From contig JACQTM010000179.1 of the NCBI GenBank assembly GCA_016210825.1, positions 1-5,319 of the forward strand: a DNA stretch of 5,319 bases, read 5' to 3'. The notes beneath the pieces were generated by a model. That model saw nothing but the letters and a program-made list of their open reading frames with translations, was not told where the DNA came from and did no database searches. Within the stretch, counting starts at the first letter, position 1; each line of letters opens with the position of its first letter. Below, piece after piece: positions 1 to 4,904 of the stretch. The position numbers were made by a program, and so were the translations under genes. The stretch is from Hyphomicrobiales bacterium (GTDB lineage: Bacteria; Pseudomonadota; Alphaproteobacteria; Rhizobiales; Xanthobacteraceae).

Positions 1-468
1 AACGCCCTCCTTCAATCGGTGAAGGGCTTGGGGACCCCAAGTTCCGCCCGAAAGAAGGACTTCGCGATCGTCACGCCCACTGCTGTTGAAGAGCGTGACG
101 ATCATTTCGTGGTGAGGAACGGAGTGCGGTGCGCCGGTGCGCATCTCATCATCGACCTATACGACGCCAAGAAGCTCGACGACATCGAGCTGATCGAGGA
201 CGCCTTGCGCCGCTGCGTCGACGCGGCCGGCGCCACTTTGCTTCATATCCATCTGCATCACTTCGAGCCCAATGGCGGCGTTTCCGGCGTCGCCGTGCTG
301 GCGGAGAGCCACATCTCGATCCATTCCTGGCCCGAGAACGGCTATGCGGCGCTCGATGTCTTCATGTGCGGCAAGGCCAAGCCCGAGGCCTGCGTTCCGG
401 TGCTGCGCAAGGCCTTCAAGCCGAAGCGGATCGCGGTCAGCGAACTCCTGCGCGGGCAGGGTGCCTGA
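1..468 (+). CDS. speD: S-adenosylmethionine decarboxylase proenzyme (5' end at or just outside window edge)
   Basis: Pyruvoyl-dependent SAM decarboxylase. It makes decarboxylated SAM, the aminopropyl donor for spermidine, in the cytoplasm. Counting from the GTG at 19 (149 codons), the motif AESHISIHSWPE covers residues 95-106. The proenzyme should cleave itself between Glu96 and Ser97, with Ser97 becoming the pyruvoyl group. His102 and Cys117 (in DVFMCG) sit 5 and 20 residues after that serine, the spacing of Ser63, His68 and Cys83 in the Thermotoga-type short bacterial enzyme. Length fits the class 1b prokaryotic form plus a 30-residue N-terminal extension. The frame is open back to base 1 (N-A-L-L-Q-S before the GTG), and the GTG has no purine-rich ribosome binding site, so the real start is probably an ATG just outside the window. 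It is followed after 73 nt by speE on the same strand, and the two act in consecutive steps. Confidence 0.95.
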   Translation, partial: NALLQSVKGLGTPSSARKKDFAIVTPTAVEERDDHFVVRNGVRCAGAHLIIDLYDAKKLDDIELIEDALRRCVDAAGATLLHIHLHHFEPNGGVSGVAVLAESHISIHSWPENGYAALDVFMCGKAKPEACVPVLRKAFKPKRIAVSELLRGQGA

Positions 469-498
469 GCGGTATGTGACTGATACCTGTTAGCTGCG

Positions 499-523
499 AC
501 GGCCGGACCGCTCGTCCGGCCGT
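499..523 (+). repeat. Perfect intercistronic hairpin between speD and speE
   Basis: ACGGCCGGAC at 499-508 pairs perfectly with GTCCGGCCGT at 514-523, leaving a 5-nt loop (cgctc). There is no T-tract after it (ttcgcg), so it is not a standard intrinsic terminator. It ends 8 nt before the speE Shine-Dalgarno (GAGGGA, 532-537). It may protect the 3' end of the speD message, set the SpeD/SpeE ratio, or act as a weak pause site. The structure is seen in the sequence; the role is inference. Confidence 0.7.
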
Positions 524-541
524 TCGCGTATGAGGGACCCC

Positions 542-1417
542 ATGGCCGAGAAACGCTGGATTCCCGAGACCCTGTTCGACGACTTGGGCTTCCGCATGAC
601 CTTCGAGGTCGAGCGGGTGCTCTACGAGATGCAGACCGAACACCAGCATCTCGTGCTGTTCGAGCAGCGGCATTTCGGCAAGATTCTGATGCTCGACGGC
701 GCCACCCAGGTGACGACGGCCGACGAATTCATCTACCACGAGATGATGACCCACGTGCCGATTCTCGCCCACGGCAAGGCCGAGGAGGTGCTGATCGTCG
801 GCGGCGGCGATTGCGGCATCGCCGAGGAGGTGCTCAAGCACAAAACCGTCAAGCGCCTCACCCAAGTCGAAATCGACGCCTCGGTGGTCGAATTCTCCAA
901 GGAGCATTTTCCCGAATTCACCGGCCCGGTGCTCAAGGACAAGCGCTTCGATCTCATCATCGACGACGGCATCAAGTACGTGAAACAGACCGATCGCCGC
1001 TTCGACGTCATTATCGTCGACTCCACCGACCCGCAGGGTCCCGGCATCGTGCTGTTCTCGCCGGAATTCTACACCGGCTGTAAGCGCTGCATGAAGAAGG
1101 GCGGCGTGATGGTGACGCAGAACGGCGTGCCGTTCTATCAGCCGGAAGAATTGACCAAAAGCATCAACAAGTTCCGAAAATTGTGGAACGACGGCTTTTG
1201 CTACGTCGCCGCGATCCCGACTTATGTCGGCGGACACCTCGCCATGGGCTGGGCGACCGACAACAAGAAAATGCGCCAGACGCCGGTCAAGACCATCGCG
1301 CAGCGTTATGCCAAGGCCGGAAAGTTCAAGACCAAATACTGGTCGCCGGAAGTGCACGCGGCGGCTTTCGCGTTGCCGCGCTTCATCGCGGAGCATGTCG
1401 CGATGGCGAAAGGCTAA
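542..1417 (+). CDS. speE: Spermidine synthase (polyamine aminopropyltransferase)
   Basis: Transfers the aminopropyl group from decarboxylated SAM to putrescine, giving spermidine and methylthioadenosine; cytoplasmic. The 291-residue product matches the E. coli SpeE layout closely. The N-terminal beta-domain is at about 1-55. The substrate segment DEFIYHEMMTHVPILAH is at 61-77. The Rossmann glycine loop VGGGDCG is at 86-92, followed by the acidic VEID at 109-112. IDDG is at 140-143, and the catalytic-loop aspartate lies in DSTDPQGPG (160-168). AIPTY and HAAAFALP are conserved near the C-terminus. The fifth position of the glycine loop is Cys where E. coli has Gly (GGGDG). I chose the ATG at 542, not the in-frame ATG at 530, because GAGGGA (532-537) lies 4 nt before it and the resulting MAEK start aligns with E. 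coli SpeE. It is the downstream partner of speD. Confidence 0.96.
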   Translation: MAEKRWIPETLFDDLGFRMTFEVERVLYEMQTEHQHLVLFEQRHFGKILMLDGATQVTTADEFIYHEMMTHVPILAHGKAEEVLIVGGGDCGIAEEVLKHKTVKRLTQVEIDASVVEFSKEHFPEFTGPVLKDKRFDLIIDDGIKYVKQTDRRFDVIIVDSTDPQGPGIVLFSPEFYTGCKRCMKKGGVMVTQNGVPFYQPEELTKSINKFRKLWNDGFCYVAAIPTYVGGHLAMGWATDNKKMRQTPVKTIAQRYAKAGKFKTKYWSPEVHAAAFALPRFIAEHVAMAKG

Positions 1418-1444
1418 AGCCCGGCGGCTGGACTTGGCGGTCCT

Positions 1445-1490
1445 GCGATTTTTGCGAAAAATCGGTTCCCACTTTTTCGCATCGCGCTCT
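1445..1490. repeat. Palindromic intergenic repeat element (Rhizobiales-type), possibly a bidirectional terminator
   Basis: Lies between the convergent speE and amidohydrolase genes. CGATTTTT (1446-1453), loop gcg, AAAAATCG (1457-1464) is a perfect 8-bp inverted repeat. An overlapping, alternative hairpin pairs GCGAAAAA (1454-1461) with TTTTTCGC (1473-1480), with GG/CC pairing inside it. The core, read as AATCGGTTCCCACTTTTTCGC, resembles the many-copy palindromic intergenic elements I recall from Bradyrhizobium, Methylobacterium and relatives. That family assignment is from memory and not checked. Only one copy is present in the window. Confidence 0.6.
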
Positions 1491-1498
1491 ATTCGGCG

Positions 1499-2344
1499 TC
1501 AACGGGCCGTGGTGCCGCCAAACAGGCGCTTGGCGTTGCCATTGGCGATGCGCGCGGCCTGATCCGCGGGCAATTGCGCAAGCCACGCCCGGTATTCCTT
1601 GAAGATCGTGTCGTAGCCGAACCAGCGCTCGTTGATCCAGGTGTCGGAGCCGAGCATAAAACGGTCGGAATGACGCGCGAACAGGTCCTTCCATTCTTGC
1701 GAAAGCTGGCCGCCGCTCTCGGTGATGCCACTGCGATAAGATAATTCGGCCCACAAAGCGGGAAATTTATCGAGCAACTCGGCCACGCGATTAGGCGGTG
1801 TTGAAAAGCCTGTGTGCAGCCAAACAATCTTCACCTTCGGATTATGCGAAAACAAAATCAGCAATGCTTCTTCGTCGCAATGCGCGTGAAGGAAAAGACG
1901 CCGCTCCACGGCGAAATCCACCATCTTCTTGACCCACTCGCTCGATGCCGATTTGCCGTAAATATGGAACTCGCCGATGCCGCGATAATAGCCGCGCGCA
2001 TATTCGGATTTGATCAAGTCGAAGATCGCGGAGTCGTTGAACCAGGTCTGGATATCAGCACGAGTGCGGTAGGGGCGAATGAATGGCACAACCCATAAGC
2101 CTGGCGTCTCAGCCTCGACGAGCTGATGCGTGCCCTTGTTCGGGCGGCTGTTTGCGACAATGCCAGTGACGCCGTTTCGCTTAAAGACTTCGATCACCTG
2201 CTCGAGAGAATAGAACGGTGCCGGTTCCTGGTTGTAGTGCAGATGCGCATCGAAGATCTCGAGGCGCGTTTGCGCGGTGCTGCCGCCCGGCATCATCACG
2301 AACGCCATTATCAATGACGCGGCCAACAACAAAACAGGGTGCAT
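1499..2344 (-). CDS. Exported metal-dependent hydrolase, amidohydrolase (TIM-barrel) family
   Basis: Product of 281 residues, substrate unknown. Residues 1-24 form a Sec-type signal peptide: a hydrophobic stretch (LLLAASLIMAFVMM), then GSTA and a likely cut after Ala24. There is no lipobox cysteine or twin arginine, so a periplasmic location is inferred. The mature part shows the amidohydrolase metal ligands in order: DAHLH (His34, His36) after strand 1, GEFH (Glu125), FLHAHCDE (His153 and His155), WLHTGF (His177) and LGSD (Asp234). It ends with NAKRLFG (270-276), typical of the amidohydrolase-2 / ACMSD-like group. In-frame ATGs exist upstream at 2383 and 2413. I chose the ATG at 2344 because GAGGA sits 6 nt ahead of it and the signal peptide then begins at residue 1. 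The gene converges on speE, stands alone, and has no visible link to polyamine metabolism. Family confident; function not assignable. Confidence 0.88.
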   Translation of the reverse strand: MHPVLLLAASLIMAFVMMPGGSTAQTRLEIFDAHLHYNQEPAPFYSLEQVIEVFKRNGVTGIVANSRPNKGTHQLVEAETPGLWVVPFIRPYRTRADIQTWFNDSAIFDLIKSEYARGYYRGIGEFHIYGKSASSEWVKKMVDFAVERRLFLHAHCDEEALLILFSHNPKVKIVWLHTGFSTPPNRVAELLDKFPALWAELSYRSGITESGGQLSQEWKDLFARHSDRFMLGSDTWINERWFGYDTIFKEYRAWLAQLPADQAARIANGNAKRLFGGTTAR

Positions 2345-2415
2345 CGTGTTTCCTCGCGCAAGGCCGTGCCGGTGGTGACCCATATTCGTTGAACGATTGA
2401 GCCGGCGGCGCATGT

Positions 2416-2431
2416 TTTACCCTTTACTAAC
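2416..2431. promoter_or_regulatory. Possible degenerate CtrA box
   Basis: TTTA-N7-CTAAC (spacer cccttta) departs at two positions from the alphaproteobacterial CtrA consensus TTAA-N7-TTAAC and keeps the exact 7-nt spacing. It lies between the divergent amidohydrolase gene (start 2344) and the EAL remnant (2547), so it could once have served either. The match is seen in the sequence; binding is inference and a chance match is possible. Confidence 0.3.
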
Positions 2432-2482
2432 CATCATGGCCATCAGGGTGCCGGTCCCGGTCTCATCATCGTTACCGCGGCT

Positions 2483-2492
2483 TTAAGCTTAA
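2483..2492. repeat. 10-bp perfect palindrome TTAAGCTTAA
   Basis: Self-complementary 10-mer, flanked so that GGCTT (2479-2483) can also pair with AAGCC (2491-2495). A second small inverted repeat follows at 2505-2519 (AGGCAC, loop cgc, GTGCCT). Both lie ahead of the EAL remnant, in its probable former promoter or leader region. They could be an operator or chance; no regulator is indicated. Confidence 0.3.
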
Positions 2493-2546
2493 GCCCGCAC
2501 TTACAGGCACCGCGTGCCTACGTCGCCGAGGGGCAGATCGGTCTGC

Positions 2547-2949
2547 ATGGATTGGGCCGTCATTACCGGTGGGATCGGTTTGATGATTGGAGCATTCGGG
2601 CTGCTCGTTTCCCGGCGTCAGCCTATTAACCCGGTCACCGAAATCGAACAGGTACTCAAGGCCAACGAATTCATCCCCTATGACCAGCCGATAGTTGATA
2701 TCCGATCCGGCCGTCTCCTTGGCGCCGAAGTGCTGGCGCGATGGCGCAAGGCGGACGACAGCTCATCGGTCCCGTGCAGTTCATTCCGCTTGTGGAGTCG
2801 AGTGGCCATATCCTGGAACCACGCGCGCAATTATGCGCCAGACATGCGCGGAGATCGGCGCCGCGGTCGGCTGCCAGCCGCAATCTAAGGTCGGCTTCAA
2901 TCTGGCGGCGCGACATTTCAACGACGGACATGCCACCGCGCTAAGTTGA
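2547..2949 (+). pseudogene. Decayed EAL-domain (c-di-GMP phosphodiesterase-type) gene, frameshifted and truncated
   Basis: Three reading frames together spell the first part of one EAL protein. Frame one (from ATG 2547) has a membrane helix (WAVITGGIGLMIGAFGLLV), then NEFIPYDQPIVDIRSG and GAEVLARWRKAD, the EAL signature with Val in place of Ala. Near 2758-2764 one base is missing, and homology continues in the next frame as IGPVQFIPLVESSGHILE. Near 2817-2821 a second base is missing, and it resumes as MRQTCAEIGAAVGC then KVGFNLAARHFND, stopping at TGA 2947-2949. Intact EAL domains continue for roughly 150 residues beyond this point, with the catalytic DDFGTG, Lys and Glu motifs. None of these is visible in the following bases. 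The start is uncertain: the best purine tract (GAGGGG, 2528-2533) lies 13 nt upstream. The product cannot be an active phosphodiesterase. Confidence 0.85.
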
Positions 2950-2964
2950 CAGCTGCGACGCCGT

Positions 2965-2992
2965 GCGGGCGGGCCCTTTGATAAGCGCCCGC
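2965..2992. repeat. 7-bp inverted repeat around a -35 box
   Basis: GCGGGCG (2965-2971) and CGCCCGC (2986-2992) are perfect reverse complements with 14 nt between them. The interval contains the -35 element TTGATA (2978-2983) of the next gene. It could be an operator, or a leftover terminator stem of the EAL gene; no T-tract follows. Confidence 0.4.
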
Positions 2993-3006
2993 AAATTCTC
3001 TATGAA
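2978..3006 (+). promoter_or_regulatory. Probable sigma-70 promoter of the glycine-zipper gene
   Basis: TTGATA (2978-2983), exactly 17 nt, then TATGAA (3001-3006): five of six and four of six consensus matches at ideal spacing. Transcription would start near 3013, giving a leader of about 25 nt before the ATG at 3039, with the ribosome binding site inside it. Confidence 0.55.
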
Positions 3007-3038
3007 TAGGCGGGTGAATGCTCAGAGGGAGAGATGCC

Positions 3039-3347
3039 ATGATCAGCAAGCTTGGAGCTGTGAGCCTGTTGGCGGCCGCGATGGTTATGCCGGTACAGGA
3101 TGCGCAAGCACAGGACATTCTTGGTGGTGCGATTGTCGGCGGTGTAACCGGCGGACTGATCGGCGGCGCGGTCGGTGGACGAAAGGGCGCGGCAGTGGGC
3201 GTGGGAGTCGGCGCCGTGACCGGTGCGACCATCGCCGCGCAAGGCCAGCAACGTCGTGCCGGTTATTATTGGTATGAGGGCCGATGTTGGTTCCGCGATC
3301 CCGGGGGCGAGTATCGACAAGTGTCCCGCCGCAACTGCGATTTGTGA
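3039..3347 (+). CDS. Small exported glycine-zipper protein
   Basis: Product of 102 residues, specific function unknown. Residues 1-24 are a signal peptide (SLLAAAMVM core, AQA at the cut before Gln25). Residues 29-63 form a glycine zipper: repeated GGxxGG/GxxxG spacing (GGAIVGG, GGLIGGAVGG, GVGVGAV), interrupted by a basic RKG at 48-50. Such segments pack as paired membrane helices in outer-membrane-associated small proteins. The C-terminal tail (75-102) is aromatic and charged, YYWYEGRCWF then EYRQVSRRNC, with two cysteines (83 and 100) that could form a disulfide in the periplasm. I chose the ATG at 3039, not the in-frame ATG at 3018, because GAGGGAGAG (3025-3033) precedes it at good distance and the signal peptide then starts correctly. 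Single-gene unit: own promoter upstream, intrinsic terminator at 3403-3429. Confidence 0.82.
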   Translation: MISKLGAVSLLAAAMVMPVQDAQAQDILGGAIVGGVTGGLIGGAVGGRKGAAVGVGVGAVTGATIAAQGQQRRAGYYWYEGRCWFRDPGGEYRQVSRRNCDL

Positions 3348-3402
3348 GCGCCGCTCCTTAAGATATCGACGGCCAATCAGCACAGGTTTGCCGAAAATGT
3401 TT

Positions 3403-3429
3403 GCGCCCTCCCATCGGAGGGCGCTTTTT
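3403..3429 (+). terminator. Intrinsic terminator after the glycine-zipper gene
   Basis: GCGCCCTCC (3403-3411), loop catc, GGAGGGCGC (3416-3424), then five T's (3425-3429) and cttg: a perfect 9-bp GC-rich stem. It lies 56 nt after the stop codon at 3345-3347. It insulates the downstream doxX gene, which must therefore have its own promoter. Confidence 0.92.
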
Positions 3430-3456
3430 CTTGTGTGGGCCGCGAGTGGTCACAGG

Positions 3457-3482
3457 GGAATTGCCACGGAGCCACCGGGGTT
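3457..3482 (+). promoter_or_regulatory. Possible EcfG-type (general stress) promoter for the first doxX
   Basis: GGAAT (3457-3461), 17 nt, GGTT (3479-3482). The alphaproteobacterial sigma-EcfG consensus is about GGAAC-N16/17-CGTT, so each box differs by one base. The position suits a start near 3489, between the upstream terminator and the structured leader. Short boxes make chance likely. Confidence 0.25.
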
Positions 3483-3498
3483 CCATCATAGCCTGCAT

Positions 3499-3537
3499 GG
3501 GGGGATTTCATTCCTCCCGAAGCCGGGTAAGGGAGGG
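3499..3537 (+). promoter_or_regulatory. Structured leader with alternative hairpins over the doxX ribosome binding site
   Basis: Three short segments compete. TCCTCCC (3512-3518) can pair with the Shine-Dalgarno GGGAGGG (3531-3537): six Watson-Crick pairs plus one G-U, 12-nt loop. It can instead pair with GGGGGGA upstream (3499-3505): six pairs plus one G-U, 6-nt loop. One fold hides the ribosome binding site and the other frees it. This is the topology of a translational switch or RNA thermometer, but purine/pyrimidine runs can give it by chance. Confidence 0.35.
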
Positions 3538-3542
3538 CGATC

Positions 3543-3968
3543 ATGTCGGATGGCTTAAGTTTACTCAGCCGCATCTTGTTGTCGGCTGTATTCATCGTCT
3601 ACGGCTACCTGAAGTTCGTGAATGTCGGCTCGATTCTTGGCAATGACGGCACCAAGCGCTTCATGGCGATGGTGGCGGGAGGTGCCGCGCCGCCGACGTG
3701 GCTCGGCTATCTCATCGCGGCGATCGAACTCATTGGCGGTATCTTGATCCTCGTCGGCTTCAAGACGCGCTGGGCTGCTTACGCGCTCGTGCTCTGGCTG
3801 ATCATCTTGACCTATCTCGGTCATCCTTTCTGGGGCATGGATGGTCCGCCACGCGGTGCTAACATGTCGCACTTCTACAAGAATCTCGGATTGATGGGCG
3901 GCTTCCTGCTGCTCGCGCTGCATGGCCCGGGAAGCTACTCGGTGGATGAACGCATGTCGCGGTCGTGA
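3543..3968 (+). CDS. DoxX-family membrane protein (first of two)
   Basis: Product of 141 residues, an integral inner-membrane protein with four predicted helices: about 5-25, 53-73, 77-96 and 113-128. Family marks are the first-helix segment SAVFIVYGYLKF, IELIGGILILVGF (Glu62 in helix 2), GHPFWGM (93-99) and RGANMSHFYKNLGLMGGFLLL (104-124), ending in GPGSYSVD. The DoxX family is named after a thiosulfate:quinone oxidoreductase subunit of Acidianus. A mycobacterial DoxX is reported in a membrane complex with superoxide dismutase and a thiosulfate sulfurtransferase. No such partner gene is visible here, so the role is open, perhaps redox or stress-linked. The start is set by GGGAGGG (3531-3537), 5 nt before the ATG. 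The gene lies between an upstream terminator and a downstream terminator-like hairpin, so it looks monocistronic. Confidence 0.9.
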   Translation: MSDGLSLLSRILLSAVFIVYGYLKFVNVGSILGNDGTKRFMAMVAGGAAPPTWLGYLIAAIELIGGILILVGFKTRWAAYALVLWLIILTYLGHPFWGMDGPPRGANMSHFYKNLGLMGGFLLLALHGPGSYSVDERMSRS

Positions 3969-4045
3969 TGGCGACGAACGCGATGCTGTGTTGACGGGAT
4001 TTTTCTCCGGACCGCTTCAGCGGCCGTGAACGCAATGAAGTAAAG

Positions 4046-4082
4046 CCAGCCCACGGCCAAACGCCCGTGGGCTGGAACTTTT
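4046..4082 (+). terminator. Terminator-like hairpin between the two doxX genes
   Basis: CCAGCCCACGG (4046-4056) pairs perfectly over 11 bp with CCGTGGGCTGG (4065-4075), loop of 8 nt, followed by aacTTTT. The T-tract is short (4079-4082) and starts 3 nt after the stem, so termination may be partial. A competing upstream segment, GGCCGTG (4022-4028), can pair with CACGGCC (4052-4058) and would break the 5' arm. Confidence 0.75.
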
Positions 4083-4231
4083 GTCGATTGGCGGCGTTGC
4101 CGGGAGAATCATCATCCTATTGGAATCCGTATCCTCCCGCGTCGGGCGTATCGTCAAACGTCGCGAACTGGCATAATCGCAATCGCCTGAGTGAGGTCGG
4201 TTGGATTCGCAAACGATTCGAAAGGCCACCC

Positions 4232-4684
4232 ATGCAGATGCTTTTCATCGTCGGCCGGGTTTTGTTCGTCGTGATCTTTCTTTTTTCCGGCGCGGAAAAA
4301 TTGATGGACGTCGCCGGTACGGCGGCAGTGATCGCGCCCAAGGTGACAGTGCCTGAAGCCCTTCGCGGTATCGCCGCGCAGGTGGAGAGCGCCTCGGGAA
4401 TGACGACGCCACAATTGTTGGCGATCATTAGCGGGGTAGTCGAGCTCGCAGGTGGCCTGCTGATCGCGTTCAATATCGGCACGCGCGCGATGGCGTTTCT
4501 ACTGGTGCTGTTCAGCATCGCGGCGACGTACTATTTCCACGATTTCTGGAACATGACCGGCGCCGAGCGCGGCGCGAACATGATCCACGCGCTTAAGAAC
4601 GTTTCGTTGATCGGCGCGCTGCTTGTCTTGATGTCGCTTGGCCCGTGGCGTCGCGCCGAAGCTGACACGCTGCGGGACATTTGA
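4232..4684 (+). CDS. DoxX-family membrane protein (second of two)
   Basis: Product of 150 residues with four predicted membrane helices: about 3-20, 62-80, 85-101 and 121-137. It shares diagnostic segments with the preceding gene: FLFSGAEKL at the end of helix 1, VELAGGLLIAF (Glu71 in helix 2), HDFWNM (103-108) and RGANMIHALKNVSLIGALLVL (113-133). Helix 1 is followed by a longer loop (about 25-61) than in the first copy. An ATG-like frame is open from GTG 4067, but that part is not membrane-like. I chose the ATG at 4232 because AAAGG (4221-4225) lies 6 nt before it and helix 1 then starts at once. The 263-nt gap and the hairpin at 4046-4082 suggest separate expression from the first doxX. No oxidoreductase subunit adjoins it, and the substrate is unknown. 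Confidence 0.88.
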   Translation: MQMLFIVGRVLFVVIFLFSGAEKLMDVAGTAAVIAPKVTVPEALRGIAAQVESASGMTTPQLLAIISGVVELAGGLLIAFNIGTRAMAFLLVLFSIAATYYFHDFWNMTGAERGANMIHALKNVSLIGALLVLMSLGPWRRAEADTLRDI

Positions 4685-4699
4685 TCAGCGATTAATAAA

Positions 4700-4743
4700 A
4701 CGCCGACGACCACGAACGAGAGTGGTGCGCGTTCATCCGGCGT
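4700..4743. repeat. Nested inverted repeat after the second doxX
   Basis: Outer arms ACGCCG (4700-4705) / CGGCGT (4738-4743) enclose ACCAC (4709-4713) / GTGGT (4722-4726). On the minus strand the outer stem is followed by TTTTATTAAT, which resembles a leftward terminator. On the + strand no T-tract follows. Weak evidence for a terminator in either direction. Confidence 0.35.
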
Positions 4744-4772
4744 CACCGAGCTCCTGATCGTGGCCGCAATGG

Positions 4773-4797
4773 AGGCGGAGCCGTCGGCTCGACGCCT
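4773..4797. repeat. Strong hairpin, 10 bp with a 2-nt bulge
   Basis: AGGCGGAGCC (4773-4782), loop gtc, GGCTC (4786-4790), bulged ga, CGCCT (4793-4797). No T-tract on either side. It lies in the gene-free stretch after the second doxX; role unknown. Confidence 0.5.
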
Positions 4798-4865
4798 GCC
4801 ATCGATAATAAATGGTGATGGATCCGGCGAACCGCAAGACCTCGGTCAAACCCGCATTGCGGAAT

Positions 4866-4891
4866 GAAAAAGGGCGGCCTTTCGGCCGCCC
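4866..4891 (-). terminator. Intrinsic terminator for minus-strand transcription
   Basis: GGGCGGCC (4872-4879), loop tttc, GGCCGCCC (4884-4891): a perfect 8-bp stem. On the + strand it is preceded by gaaaaa (4866-4871), so read leftward it is followed by TTTTTC, a normal U-tract. On the + strand it is followed by gagtcg, so it does not serve the doxX genes. It implies a transcript arriving from the right. Confidence 0.85.
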
Positions 4892-4904
4892 GAGTCGAAT
4901 ACGC

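Noticed and set aside
437..1396. Long minus-strand open frame of 319 codons opposite speE
   Set aside because: Antisense shadow of a GC-rich gene. It is rich in His, Arg, Asp and Val as expected from reversed SpeE codons, while the + strand frame matches spermidine synthase along its full length.
1814..2317. Two short + strand frames opposite the amidohydrolase gene
   Set aside because: Shadows of a minus-strand gene whose metal-ligand motifs are all in order; no start signals.
2946..2951. Perfect TTGACA as a -35 box
   Set aside because: No acceptable -10 element lies 16-18 nt downstream (the position reads gcgggc). The TTGATA / TATGAA pair at 2978-3006 is far better.
3000..3383. Minus-strand frame of 127 codons over the glycine-zipper gene
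   Set aside because: Shadow: the + strand frame has a signal peptide, ribosome binding site, promoter and terminator, while this one has none.
4067..4231. N-terminal extension of the second doxX frame
   Set aside because: The added 55 residues are polar, begin inside the terminator stem, and precede a well-placed ribosome binding site with an ATG at 4232.
4531..4746. Minus-strand frame starting MTPDERAPLSFVVVGVLLIA, which looks like a membrane segment
   Set aside because: Most of it lies antisense to the second doxX, it has no ribosome binding site at the GTG, and the hydrophobic piece covers only the intergenic part.
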